Counted from the stretch's first letter, positions 1 to 7,283 are shown. The stretch: DNA of 12,395 bases from JAGPUQ01 sp041594335 (GCA_041594335.1 JBFHML010000061.1:1-12395), one strand, 5' to 3'. Program-made: numbers and translations. The notes: generated from the sequence alone by a model not told the origin.

Positions 1-146
1 AGCTCGGTACCTTCTAGCCCGAGCTTCGCGAGCTCGTCAGGCGTCGGCTGCTCATTGTAATCTTGGGCAGCCAACCCTTGGGCAAAGCTCAACGTCAGCG
101 CACTCGCCAATAAACGCTGTTTGGTCTCACGGCACATTATTTTCAT
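1..146 (-). CDS. DUF1329 family secreted protein, third tandem copy (5' end only)
   Basis: Only the first 48 codons are in the window; the rest lies beyond base 1. The product starts MKIMCRETKQRLL, followed by a hydrophobic stretch and a likely signal peptidase site before AQDYN. The mature start (QDYNEQPTPDELAKLGLEG) has the same layout as the two complete DUF1329 proteins downstream, which makes this a third paralog. ATG at 146 is chosen over the in-frame ATG at 137 because a weak GGGG lies about 10 bases before it and the signal peptide stays complete; the choice is not firm. It follows the second copy after 190 bp in the same direction, so co-transcription is possible. Function is unknown; the inferred location is the periplasm or outer membrane. 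Confidence 0.8.
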   Translation of the reverse strand, partial: MKIMCRETKQRLLASALTLSFAQGLAAQDYNEQPTPDELAKLGLEGTE

Positions 147-336
147 TGTAAGTAACCCCGCTGCTACCACTAAAAGATCCTGCGGCCATTATTTTTTTGG
201 GCTGTCAGCCAGGAAAGGCGCATCGACTACAGCCTATGCGCCATTTCCCGCCACTTCAAGTTTTCGACCCCAAAATTTATAGCCTTCTGGACCCATATCT
301 TCCGTTGATTTATGGCTCAGGCATCGGGCATCGCCG
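147..336. other. intergenic region between second and third DUF1329 copies
   Basis: There is no gene here. It holds a perfect 7-bp inverted repeat, GGCGCAT at 217-223 and ATGCGCC at 236-242, with a 12-base loop. Read on the minus strand this hairpin lies about 95 bases after the 337-1773 gene and is followed by TTTCC, so it is at best a weak terminator. A short dyad (GGCTG/CAGCC, 200-210) next to a T7 run may be part of a promoter or operator for the third copy. The sequence is not a copy of the other intergenic region (1774-1959). Confidence 0.4.
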
Positions 337-1773
337 TCAACGCAAGCCATCCCTACGCACTTGAGCCGGCGTAAAATAGGAGTCTGGATCGACTCGGAAA
401 TCAAAGTCCGGCGGCGTATCCTTATCTAGGTTCAGCAAAATCATGCGTCCCGCCGTAATGTCGTATTGCACCGAGGCGACAGCAGGGAAAGCCGTCCACA
501 TGGCGATGTCGTACCACATCAGGCCGTGTTCCTCCCAGAGGCGCCACATTTCCCCACGACGATCATAGTTATCGGAAAGCATGACGGCCCAGGTGTCCTC
601 ATCGTAATAAAAGGTGCGTCGCCCGTAATCATGCCGAGTACCTTCACGAAGCGTTGCCTCGACAACCCACACACGGTGTAGCTCGTAGCGCGCCAAATCT
701 TGATTGAACCGCCCCTGCTCCGTGATCATGTCCTCGACTTTGACTTCAGGCGCCCAGATCTTATAAGCGTTGTAGGGAACATACATTTCCTTGCGGCCAA
801 TCAGCTTCCATTCAAAGCGGTCATTCGGCCCGTTGAAGCCGAACCCCTGATCCGTTGTGGCTAAGCCATCACTGGAAGTCAGGGGATTGTCGTACACGAT
901 TTGTGGTGCTCGCTTCACCCGCCGCTGGCCGGGGCTATAGCTCCATGCTTGGCGAAACTGCTTTGAAAAACTGGTGGGATCGCGCGCCAAAACCACTTGT
1001 CCAGCCTGGCGAGCCGGAGCGATCGTGGTCTGGTAATAATAGAATCCCCCGGATCCCGGCTCTGTGGGATCGTAATTATCGAGATTATTTTCATCTACAC
1101 CCCAGGTCGCATGATACTGGACTGCCAATTTGACGGTCTGATAATCACCGGTGGAGGTCACCGGGGTCGTATTATTGATATGCGATGACCAAGGAGTGAA
1201 AGGACGTGTTGCCTGATTGATAACCGCTTGGGGGCCATTCTTGGGAATGGGAAATGCCCAGGCCTTCACCGCGCCGGTAAACCCAATCAGGTTCGGATAG
1301 GTATCCGACATCACGATTCGTGAACGGCCCGCATTTTCGAGCGCCGCCTGATACACGAAAGGTTTAAAGACTGCACTGCGCCTTGTCGGATAGATATTCA
1401 TGAAATAATCCGGGTATACCTCAAACATTTTCATTTGTCCCGGAGACAATTTGTCCGCGTACTGCTGATAATTCTCCGCAGTGATCGTAAAGAGCACTTC
1501 ATCCTCCGCGAAGGGATCAGCGTGATAGGTTCCGGGCTCCCAACCTGCGGGAGCCTGCACCATTTGATTCTTCCATTCCGGGATCGTCCCATCGGCATTT
1601 CCCGCCCGGATGGCACCGGCGGGCGTCAGCTCCGTCCCCTCCAACCCGAGCTTGGCCAGTTCTTCTGGCGTCGGCTGCTGGTTGTAATCTTGGGCAGAAA
1701 CCATCGACACAGAAAACGTCAACACGGCGGCTGCGGCCGTCGTCATGACTGGCCGGGATAGGTATTTCTCCAT
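337..1773 (-). CDS. DUF1329 family secreted protein, second tandem copy
   Basis: A 478-residue protein of the DUF1329 family (PF07044), at about the family's usual length. Residues 1-27 are a signal peptide (MEKYLSRPVM, then an Ala/Val-rich core, cleavage after VSA), giving a mature start QDYNQQPTPEELAKLG. Family features seen include the YPDYFMNIYPTRRSA block (about 120-134), the long conserved stretch 269-309 (FSKQFRQAWSYSPGQRRVKR onward), HRVWVVEATLR (366-376) and the C-terminal tail SYFTPAQVRRDGLR. By eye roughly three quarters of residues match the neighbour at 1960-3390. The start has a purine-rich GAAGAGAG about 8 bases upstream. The coding DNA looks richer in A/T than the neighbouring copy. 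The family is predicted to work at the outer membrane or periplasm with DUF1302 barrels, probably on hydrophobic compounds; the biochemical role is not known. Confidence 0.9.
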   Translation of the reverse strand: MEKYLSRPVMTTAAAAVLTFSVSMVSAQDYNQQPTPEELAKLGLEGTELTPAGAIRAGNADGTIPEWKNQMVQAPAGWEPGTYHADPFAEDEVLFTITAENYQQYADKLSPGQMKMFEVYPDYFMNIYPTRRSAVFKPFVYQAALENAGRSRIVMSDTYPNLIGFTGAVKAWAFPIPKNGPQAVINQATRPFTPWSSHINNTTPVTSTGDYQTVKLAVQYHATWGVDENNLDNYDPTEPGSGGFYYYQTTIAPARQAGQVVLARDPTSFSKQFRQAWSYSPGQRRVKRAPQIVYDNPLTSSDGLATTDQGFGFNGPNDRFEWKLIGRKEMYVPYNAYKIWAPEVKVEDMITEQGRFNQDLARYELHRVWVVEATLREGTRHDYGRRTFYYDEDTWAVMLSDNYDRRGEMWRLWEEHGLMWYDIAMWTAFPAVASVQYDITAGRMILLNLDKDTPPDFDFRVDPDSYFTPAQVRRDGLR

Positions 1774-1803
1774 AATGAATCTCTCTTCAAGGATGTAACA
1801 CTT

Positions 1804-1815
1804 TTTATAGTTATA
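1804..1815 (-). promoter_or_regulatory. candidate -10 elements for second DUF1329 gene
   Basis: On the minus strand two adjacent -10-like hexamers, TATAAC (1815-1810) and TATAAA (1809-1804), sit about 30-40 bases before the ATG at 1773. No convincing -35 lies at 17 bases. If real, this promoter would let the second copy be expressed apart from the DUF1302/DUF1329 pair upstream. Confidence 0.3.
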
Positions 1816-1908
1816 GGAACCAACACATCATCGCTGTCTGATACCCAATAAGCACAAGCCTCCGCCTTTGCACTGATTGCTTATACAACGAATCTCGTCT
1901 GGATTACT

Positions 1909-1943
1909 GCCCCCACCGCAAAGCAATGATCTACGGCGGGGGC
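1909..1943 (-). terminator. stable hairpin after first DUF1329 gene
   Basis: Bases 1909-1918 pair with 1934-1943 with one A/C mismatch (nine G-C pairs), loop of 15 bases. The hairpin starts 17 bases after the stop codon at 1960 on the minus strand. No T run follows it, so it is not a classical intrinsic terminator. It could protect the 3' end of the DUF1302-DUF1329 message or cause partial termination, lowering expression of the later copies. Confidence 0.4.
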
Positions 1944-1959
1944 TGCTTCCTTGCCGGCT

Positions 1960-3390
1960 TTATCGCAAACCGTCGCGACGAACCTGTGCCGGTGTAAAGT
2001 AAGATTCAGGCTCCACCCGCCAACTAAAATCGGGCGGCGTATCCTTATCGATATTGAGCATGATCATGCGGCCCGCGGTCATGTCGTACTGTACTGCGAC
2101 AGGGGGCGGGAAGGATGCCCAGAAACCCTGATCGTAATACATGAGTCCATGCTCTTCCCAAAGCCGCCAGATCTCGCCACGCCGGTCGTAACCGTCCTGT
2201 AGCATGATTGCCCAGGTGTCTTCGTCATAGAAAAACGTCCGCCGTCCGTAGTCATGACGCGTCCCGTCACGCAAGGTCGCTTCAACGACCCATACGCGAT
2301 GCAGCTCATAGCGCGCGAGATGCTGATTCAGTCGGCCATCGCCGGTAATCATCTCGGAGACTTTGACCTCCGGCGCCCAGAGCTTGTAGGCGTTGTACGG
2401 CACATACAGCTCCTTTTTGCCCACCAGCTTCCAGTCAAATCGGTCGTTGGGACCATTGAAGCCACCCTTCTGGTCCGTCGTGGCCAAGCCGTCGCTCGAG
2501 GTCAGCGGATTGTCATAGACGATCTGCGGCGCTCGCTTGACACGTCGCTGCCCGGGGCTGTAACTCCAGGCCTGACGAAACTGCTTGGAAAAACTCAGGG
2601 GCTCACGAGCCAAAACCACCTGGCCCGCCTGACGTGCTGGTTCGATCGTCGTTTGATAGTAGTAAAATCCGGTGCCGGGTACCGTAGGGTCAAACGTCTG
2701 CACCGTGTTTTCCGAATCGGAATACGGCGCACGATAGCGAATCTCCAGCTTGACCGTCTGGTAATCGCCGCTAGAAGTGATCGGGGTGGTATTTTCGATA
2801 GTCCGCTTCCAAGGGACAATCGGGCGCGTGACATGGTTCATTATCGCCTGTGCGCCATTCTTTGGGATCGGAAACGCCCACGCAATTACGGCATCCTCGA
2901 AACCGATCAGGTTATCGTAGGTGTCGGACATTTTGATCCGCGCACGACCGGCATTCTCTAACGCTGCCTCATAGACGTACTTAGGGAATACCGCGCTGCG
3001 CCGCGTTGGATAAATGTTCATGAAATAATCGGGGTACGTCTCGAACATCTTGACGTGACCGGCACTGAGCTTGTCCCTATGCTCTTGGTAATTTTGCGCA
3101 GTGATGGTGAACAACACCTGATCCGCTGCAAACGGATCAGCATGGTGGGTACCGGGCTGCCAACCGGCGGGAGGTTGAATGGGTTCAAACTTCCAGGCAG
3201 GGATAGTGCCTTCGGCGTTGCCGGCGCGGGTCGCGCCGGCCGGCGTGAGCTCCGTGCCTTCCAGACCCAACTTGGCCAACTCCTGTTGGCTAGGCTGTGC
3301 GTTGTAGTCCTGAGCGAGGGCGACTTGCGCCGCCCACCCCAGCGTGAGAACTCCTGTAGCTCTCGCAACCGACTTCACAAAAACAGACAT
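1960..3390 (-). CDS. DUF1329 family secreted protein, first tandem copy
   Basis: A 476-residue DUF1329 (PF07044) protein. The open frame extends upstream to 3465, but ATG at 3390 is preferred: it has GAGGG 8 bases upstream and starts a clear signal peptide (MSVFVKSVAR, hydrophobic core, cleavage after VALA) leading to QDYNAQPSQQELAKLGLEG. The longer form would put about 25 polar residues before it and overlap the upstream gene. The protein shares the YPDYFMNIYPTRRSA block, the long invariant centre and the RRDGLR tail with the copy at 337-1773. The gene starts 10 bp after the DUF1302 gene ends, so the two are almost certainly one operon and probably partners in the envelope. The likely role is handling of lipid, steroid or other hydrophobic molecules, inferred from family context only. 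Confidence 0.9.
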   Translation of the reverse strand: MSVFVKSVARATGVLTLGWAAQVALAQDYNAQPSQQELAKLGLEGTELTPAGATRAGNAEGTIPAWKFEPIQPPAGWQPGTHHADPFAADQVLFTITAQNYQEHRDKLSAGHVKMFETYPDYFMNIYPTRRSAVFPKYVYEAALENAGRARIKMSDTYDNLIGFEDAVIAWAFPIPKNGAQAIMNHVTRPIVPWKRTIENTTPITSSGDYQTVKLEIRYRAPYSDSENTVQTFDPTVPGTGFYYYQTTIEPARQAGQVVLAREPLSFSKQFRQAWSYSPGQRRVKRAPQIVYDNPLTSSDGLATTDQKGGFNGPNDRFDWKLVGKKELYVPYNAYKLWAPEVKVSEMITGDGRLNQHLARYELHRVWVVEATLRDGTRHDYGRRTFFYDEDTWAIMLQDGYDRRGEIWRLWEEHGLMYYDQGFWASFPPPVAVQYDMTAGRMIMLNIDKDTPPDFSWRVEPESYFTPAQVRRDGLR

Positions 3391-3400
3391 GTACGAGCCC

Positions 3401-5197
3401 TCAGAAGCTGTATTTGAAGGTAACGGAAATATTGTCTCGATCGTCCCAGACCCCCGCGGAGCCAATCCACCACGTATGGGCGATATCCAGAGACGTCGAG
3501 CTCAAGTACTCGAACGTCACGCCCACGACAGCCGTCCGCTGATTCTCGACCAAGGCCCCGCTACCAAATGGCGTATAACCCTCGACGCCATGGGCAAACA
3601 CGAACCGCGGCTTCACGTTCAGGTTCCAAAACAGGTTGTTGTACTCGTAGGAGGCCACCGCCGTATAACCCCAGGCAAAGGGAGTAATCGGACGGTCCAG
3701 TTGGTCGACCCCCTTGAAGCGGCCCGGATCGACAATGGTGCCGGCCTGGGCGCTGGTGTTGCCCGCCCGCGCCGGATCTGCCGCCGCCGCCGCTGCGGCG
3801 CTAATGGGGGTGACGTTGCGACGATCGGTAGGATCGCCGTGATCCAGATCGTCGATCCAGGACAGGGCAACGTCGAACACATAAATCTGCCGATCCGCGC
3901 CGAATGGACCGCCCCCACCCGCACTGACGATGTTGCCGAGCCACATCCAGACATTGGAGTTATTTTGCTCGCAGCCGGGAATCGTCGGCGTGAAGGCGGG
4001 ATTTCGAAGCACTGCACCGCCGAGGCCAAAGAAGTTCTGACACTGGCGGGTGTCGTAAAAATTCTCTCGAAGATTGATTTCCGTACCAAAGGAAAGGCCC
4101 GTGGTCCCCAATTCGCCTCCCAGCGACACCGCGTAGGTATCCTGATCTTCGGCCCACTTGGTTTGATAGGTTAGACCTGTCGGTCCCATGGGGCTGGTGG
4201 GGTCAAAGTTGGACTCCAGATACGGCAAAAAGGCATGGCTGCGCACCCAGTAGAATCCGAGTTCGGCCCAATTCATGGATTCGAGGATAAAGCGCGTCGC
4301 CAGACCCCACTGACCGCCACGGTCTGGGTAATCATGACCACGATATTCATTCCCGGGGATACTCAAATCCGGATTGAAGCCCGGCCCCAGAAAATCGAAG
4401 GGACTAAACAGCGTGCCGATGGAAATAAAGGTGGTCGGCCGCCAATTCCACACATAATAGGCTTCGACATTCCAGTTATCGGTAATGTCATAGCCAACCC
4501 ACAATAGCTCTTGGGGAAGCAATCGCTCCTTCACCTCAGCGCCCGGGGTGACGCGGCCATTGAGGTCCTCAGGGCTCTGCTGCGTGGAGATGCCACCTCC
4601 CATGATGTTGCTCTCACCCCAACTGATGACCTGCTTACCGGCCCGCGCCGACAGCGCCCGATCGCCCAGCGTCCAGTTGCCATAGACAAATGCATCGAGC
4701 AACGAGAACTTGTTGGCTGCATCCTGAGCGCCGTCGGGAACCCCATCTAGGGTGCCACCCGGGGTGCGCCCGAAGCAGTTATCGCAATCTTTGGAGTTCA
4801 GGGTGTAGTCGTAGAGATACTTAAAGCGGGTAAAGACCCCATAGTCACCCTTGGAGATGCCAAACTCGCCCAGATAGGTCAAAGGCGTGCTGTAGATGTC
4901 TCCCGCATCGTTGAAGACATTCCAGTTGCCGCTGGCGCTAAACGTCGGATGCGTCGCGCTTCGCGTACGCATCGCAGTAGCTACGGTCACCGTGCTGTCC
5001 AGATAAGCATTGACGTCCGGATCATTGAAGTCGATGCGGAAAGCGCTTGCTGGTGCTGCGATCAAAGCCAAGACCCCCAGGCTCACGCAGTCGCGCAGCA
5101 GATTGTGCTTACGTTTACTTCCAACCCCCTGATTCATTGTATCGCTGCCCGAATCCCGGACGGCAGCGGGCACCAGACTCTCTGCTGACTGGTTCAA
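3401..5197 (-). CDS. DUF1302 family predicted outer-membrane beta-barrel protein
   Basis: A 598-residue protein of the DUF1302 family (PF06980). Residues 21-52 (from a second Met: MNQGVGSKRKHNLLRD, hydrophobic core, APASA) form a signal peptide with mature start FRIDFNDPDVNAYLDSTV. The rest is rich in alternating aromatic strands (VFTRFKYLYDYTL, NWNVEAYYVWNWRP) and contains the family-typical RAGKQVISWGES (185-196). It ends in Phe (SVTFKYSF), as expected of a barrel inserted by the BAM machinery. Cys138/Cys141 (CDNC) and Cys386/Cys409 could form disulfides. An Ala-rich stretch (467-473) looks like an exposed loop. Start choice: TTG at 5197 has a strong AAAGGGGG with 5 bases spacing; ATG at 5137 has only a weak site but gives a normal-length signal peptide. 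It is the first gene of the operon with DUF1329. FadL-like passage of hydrophobic compounds is a plausible but unproven role. Confidence 0.85.
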   Translation of the reverse strand: MNQSAESLVPAAVRDSGSDTMNQGVGSKRKHNLLRDCVSLGVLALIAAPASAFRIDFNDPDVNAYLDSTVTVATAMRTRSATHPTFSASGNWNVFNDAGDIYSTPLTYLGEFGISKGDYGVFTRFKYLYDYTLNSKDCDNCFGRTPGGTLDGVPDGAQDAANKFSLLDAFVYGNWTLGDRALSARAGKQVISWGESNIMGGGISTQQSPEDLNGRVTPGAEVKERLLPQELLWVGYDITDNWNVEAYYVWNWRPTTFISIGTLFSPFDFLGPGFNPDLSIPGNEYRGHDYPDRGGQWGLATRFILESMNWAELGFYWVRSHAFLPYLESNFDPTSPMGPTGLTYQTKWAEDQDTYAVSLGGELGTTGLSFGTEINLRENFYDTRQCQNFFGLGGAVLRNPAFTPTIPGCEQNNSNVWMWLGNIVSAGGGGPFGADRQIYVFDVALSWIDDLDHGDPTDRRNVTPISAAAAAAADPARAGNTSAQAGTIVDPGRFKGVDQLDRPITPFAWGYTAVASYEYNNLFWNLNVKPRFVFAHGVEGYTPFGSGALVENQRTAVVGVTFEYLSSTSLDIAHTWWIGSAGVWDDRDNISVTFKYSF

Positions 5198-5505
5198 AAC
5201 TACCCCCTTTGTGTTGTTACAACTCTGTTATTTACCGCGTCGGTTATTACCGCGTGTACTACCGGCGCACCAAGGCACGCAATCTCTCGACAGGCGCTTG
5301 CCGCCCGCCGGAGCCTGCGCAACTTAATGCCATCGCCTATCAGACGTCAAGCCATTGACACAAAATTTTGCCCCGCCGCCCTCGGTCGACATTCACCGGC
5401 GCGCACGGTGCGGCCGCCCCCAGAAATTGTCCATAGCCCGCCGGGCGCCTGTCGGTCGGGCGCGGTTTGCGCTAGCATTGACGCTGCTGTACCACGTTGA
5501 TTTCC
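5198..5505. promoter_or_regulatory. divergent regulatory region between DUF1302 operon and pyrC
   Basis: About 300 bases without a gene must hold promoters in both directions. Near the DUF1302 side are a dyad GTTGT-T-ACAAC (5213-5223) and two near-identical direct repeats, GTTATTTACCGCGT (5227-5240) and GTTATTACCGCGT (5243-5255), with a degenerate third unit after them. A weak minus-strand promoter (TTGGTG, 18 bases, TAATAA) would overlap these repeats. The pyrC side is very GC-rich, with a GCCCG-C-CGGGC dyad at 5436-5446, and shows no strong promoter. Confidence 0.5.
5227..5255. repeat. pair of direct repeats, possible regulator-binding sites
   Basis: GTTATTTACCGCGT (5227-5240) and GTTATTACCGCGT (5243-5255) differ by one T. 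TACTACCGGCG (5257-5267) may be a decayed third unit. The 15-16 base period is about one and a half helical turns. They lie just upstream of the DUF1302 operon and could bind its regulator. No regulator gene is visible in the window. Confidence 0.5.
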
Positions 5506-6558
5506 ATGCACTCCCTAACACTCGCCCTACCTGACGACTGGCACCTCCATTTGCGCGACGCCGAGGCGTTGGGCGATACGGTCCCGGCAGCCGCCCGCCA
5601 ATTCGGGCGCGGGGTCGTGATGCCCAACTTGCGCCCTCCGGTCACCACTGTTGCGCAAGCGCTCAGCTACCGGGACCGTATCCTCGCCGCCCTCCCCCAG
5701 GACAGCTCCTGGGAGCCGCTCATGACCCTCTACCTCACTGACAACACCTCAGTGGCCGAATTGCGGGAGGCCAAAGCATGCGGGCAAATTCTGGCCGTCA
5801 AGTACTATCCGGCCGGCGCCACCACCAACTCGGATTCGGGTGTGACACGCCTGGATCGGGTACATGCCCAGCTGCAAATCATGGAGGATATCGATCTGCC
5901 GCTACTCCTCCACGGCGAAGTGACCGATCCAGACATCGATATCTTTGACCGCGAAGCGGTATTCATCGAACGCGAGCTGGCCCCCTTGGCGGCACGCTTT
6001 CCCGGACTGCGGATGGTGCTTGAGCACGTCACTACCAGCGAAGGAGTCGCCTTCGTTACGGAAGCGCGACCACGGATCGCCGCGACCATCACGCCGCAGC
6101 ATCTCCTCTTCGACCGCAATCACCTGCTCGCCGGCGGGATTCGGCCGCACTATTACTGCCTGCCGGTACTCAAGCGCGAGACGCACCGGCGCGCGCTCGT
6201 CGCCGCAGCGACCGGCAACAGCGGCAAGTTTTTCTTGGGGACAGACTCGGCGCCCCACCCCAGATCCCAGAAAGAATCCGCCTGCGGTTGCGCTGGCTGC
6301 TTCAGCCATCATGCCGCACTGGAACTCTACGCTCTGGCCTTCGAGCGCGCCGGCGCGCTCGACCGACTCGAAGGCTTTGCCAGCCACTTCGGCGCCGATT
6401 TTTACGGACTGCCACGCAACACCGAAACCCTGACGCTCGCGCGAGATGCCTGGCAATTACCGAAAGCGCTGCGTCTCGGCGGGGAAGAGCTGACACCGCT
6501 CGCCGCCGGCGAAACCCTGCCCTGGCGGATGGTGGATCGGGCCGGAGCGGGCCGTTGA
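5506..6558 (+). CDS. pyrC: dihydroorotase (PyrC, homodimeric E. coli type)
   Basis: A 350-residue enzyme that cyclises carbamoyl-aspartate to dihydroorotate in pyrimidine synthesis, in the cytoplasm. It matches E. coli PyrC along its whole length. The binuclear zinc site is complete: HLHLRD (His13, His15), the lysine expected to be carbamylated in AVKYYPAGATTN (Lys99), His136 in LLLHGEVT, His174 in LEHVTT and Asp247 in LGTDSAPH. The RKESACGCAGCF-like segment (here QKESACGCAGCF, about 256-266) is also typical. ATG at 5506 is chosen. An in-frame TTG at 5497 would add three residues. Neither has a clear Shine-Dalgarno sequence, which is unusual beside its neighbours. Its stop overlaps the start of rnt. 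Confidence 0.97.
   Translation: MHSLTLALPDDWHLHLRDAEALGDTVPAAARQFGRGVVMPNLRPPVTTVAQALSYRDRILAALPQDSSWEPLMTLYLTDNTSVAELREAKACGQILAVKYYPAGATTNSDSGVTRLDRVHAQLQIMEDIDLPLLLHGEVTDPDIDIFDREAVFIERELAPLAARFPGLRMVLEHVTTSEGVAFVTEARPRIAATITPQHLLFDRNHLLAGGIRPHYYCLPVLKRETHRRALVAAATGNSGKFFLGTDSAPHPRSQKESACGCAGCFSHHAALELYALAFERAGALDRLEGFASHFGADFYGLPRNTETLTLARDAWQLPKALRLGGEELTPLAAGETLPWRMVDRAGAGR
6544..6558 (+). promoter_or_regulatory. rnt ribosome-binding site and TTGA overlap with pyrC
   Basis: GGAG at 6544-6547 lies 7 bases before TTG at 6555. The pyrC stop TGA (6556-6558) shares bases with this TTG. This decides the rnt start and implies that its translation is coupled to pyrC. Confidence 0.8.
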
Positions 6559-7190
6559 GCACGCCGCGCCTCACCGACCGCTTTCGCGGGTTTCTGCCCG
6601 TGGTGGTAGACGTGGAAACCGGCGGGTTTGATCACCGCCAGCATGCACTGCTGGAGATCGCCGCAGTCACGCTGACCATGGATGAAGGCGGGATGCTGAT
6701 ACCCGACCAAGAACTGGCCGTCGGCGTGATCCCCGATCCGGCGTTAGCGATCGAGCAGTCAGCGCTGGACTTTACGGGCATCGACCCCCATGACCCCTGG
6801 CGACAGGCCGAGCCGGAACGTGAGGCCCTCACGCAAATCTTCGGCCTCGTGCGCAAAGCGGTGCGGGATCAAGAATGCACGCGCGCGATCATGGTCGCCC
6901 ACAACGCGCATTTCGATCTGGGCTTTGTCAATCGCGCCGCCGAGCGCTGCAACATGAAGCGCAACCCATTCCACCCCTTCTCTTGCTTCGACACCGCGAC
7001 CCTCGCTGGCTTAGCGTTCGGCCAAACCGTGCTGGCGCGCGCCTGCGCAGTGGCGGACATTCCATACGACAACCGCTCGGCCCATAACGCAAGCTACGAT
7101 GCCCGCTGCACCGCGGCATTGTTTTGCGCGATCGTCAATCGCTGGCGCGAGCTGGGCGGCTGGCCCGTCGACCTCCCGGAAGCCGGCTGA
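6555..7190 (+). CDS. rnt: ribonuclease T
   Basis: A 211-residue DEDD-family 3'-5' exoribonuclease, which trims the 3' ends of tRNAs and other stable RNAs and removes the terminal A in tRNA end turnover. The closest known relative is E. coli RNase T (215 residues): shared runs include DRFRGF, RAIMVAHNA, KRNPFHPF and EIAAVTL. The catalytic set is complete: Asp19 and Glu21 (VDVET), Asp121 (HNAHFD), His177 and Asp182 (SAHNASYD), i.e. the DEDDh type. The open frame runs far upstream inside pyrC, but similarity starts at LTDRFRGF. TTG at 6555 fits this, has a good ribosome site and overlaps the pyrC stop by TTGA. A strong terminator follows. The neighbouring grxD also lies close to rnt in E. coli. 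Confidence 0.96.
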   Translation: MSTPRLTDRFRGFLPVVVDVETGGFDHRQHALLEIAAVTLTMDEGGMLIPDQELAVGVIPDPALAIEQSALDFTGIDPHDPWRQAEPEREALTQIFGLVRKAVRDQECTRAIMVAHNAHFDLGFVNRAAERCNMKRNPFHPFSCFDTATLAGLAFGQTVLARACAVADIPYDNRSAHNASYDARCTAALFCAIVNRWRELGGWPVDLPEAG

Positions 7191-7215
7191 GCGGCTTCCG
7201 CAACCCATACAACAG

Positions 7216-7247
7216 AAAAAAAGGCGGACCCCAATCCGCCTTTTTTT
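7216..7247. terminator. bidirectional intrinsic terminator between rnt and grxD
   Basis: A perfect GGCGGA/TCCGCC stem (7223-7228 with 7235-7240, loop of 6) is flanked by A7 (7216-7222) and T7 (7241-7247). It therefore works as a hairpin plus T tract for both converging genes, rnt on the plus strand and grxD on the minus strand. Confidence 0.95.
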
Positions 7248-7283
7248 CTCTGCAAAGGTTGCGCACGGCTTAGCCCATTCAGT

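Noticed and set aside
147..1959. Idea that the spacers between DUF1329 copies were duplicated with the genes
   Set aside because: They are nearly equal in length (190 and 186 bp), but their sequences do not match by eye.
2254..2961. 235-codon plus-strand frame
   Set aside because: Antisense to a complete DUF1329 gene with no recognisable domain.
3775..3800. GCC-type triplet run as a microsatellite
   Set aside because: Short and interrupted; it encodes an Ala-rich loop in frame, and nothing suggests phase variation.
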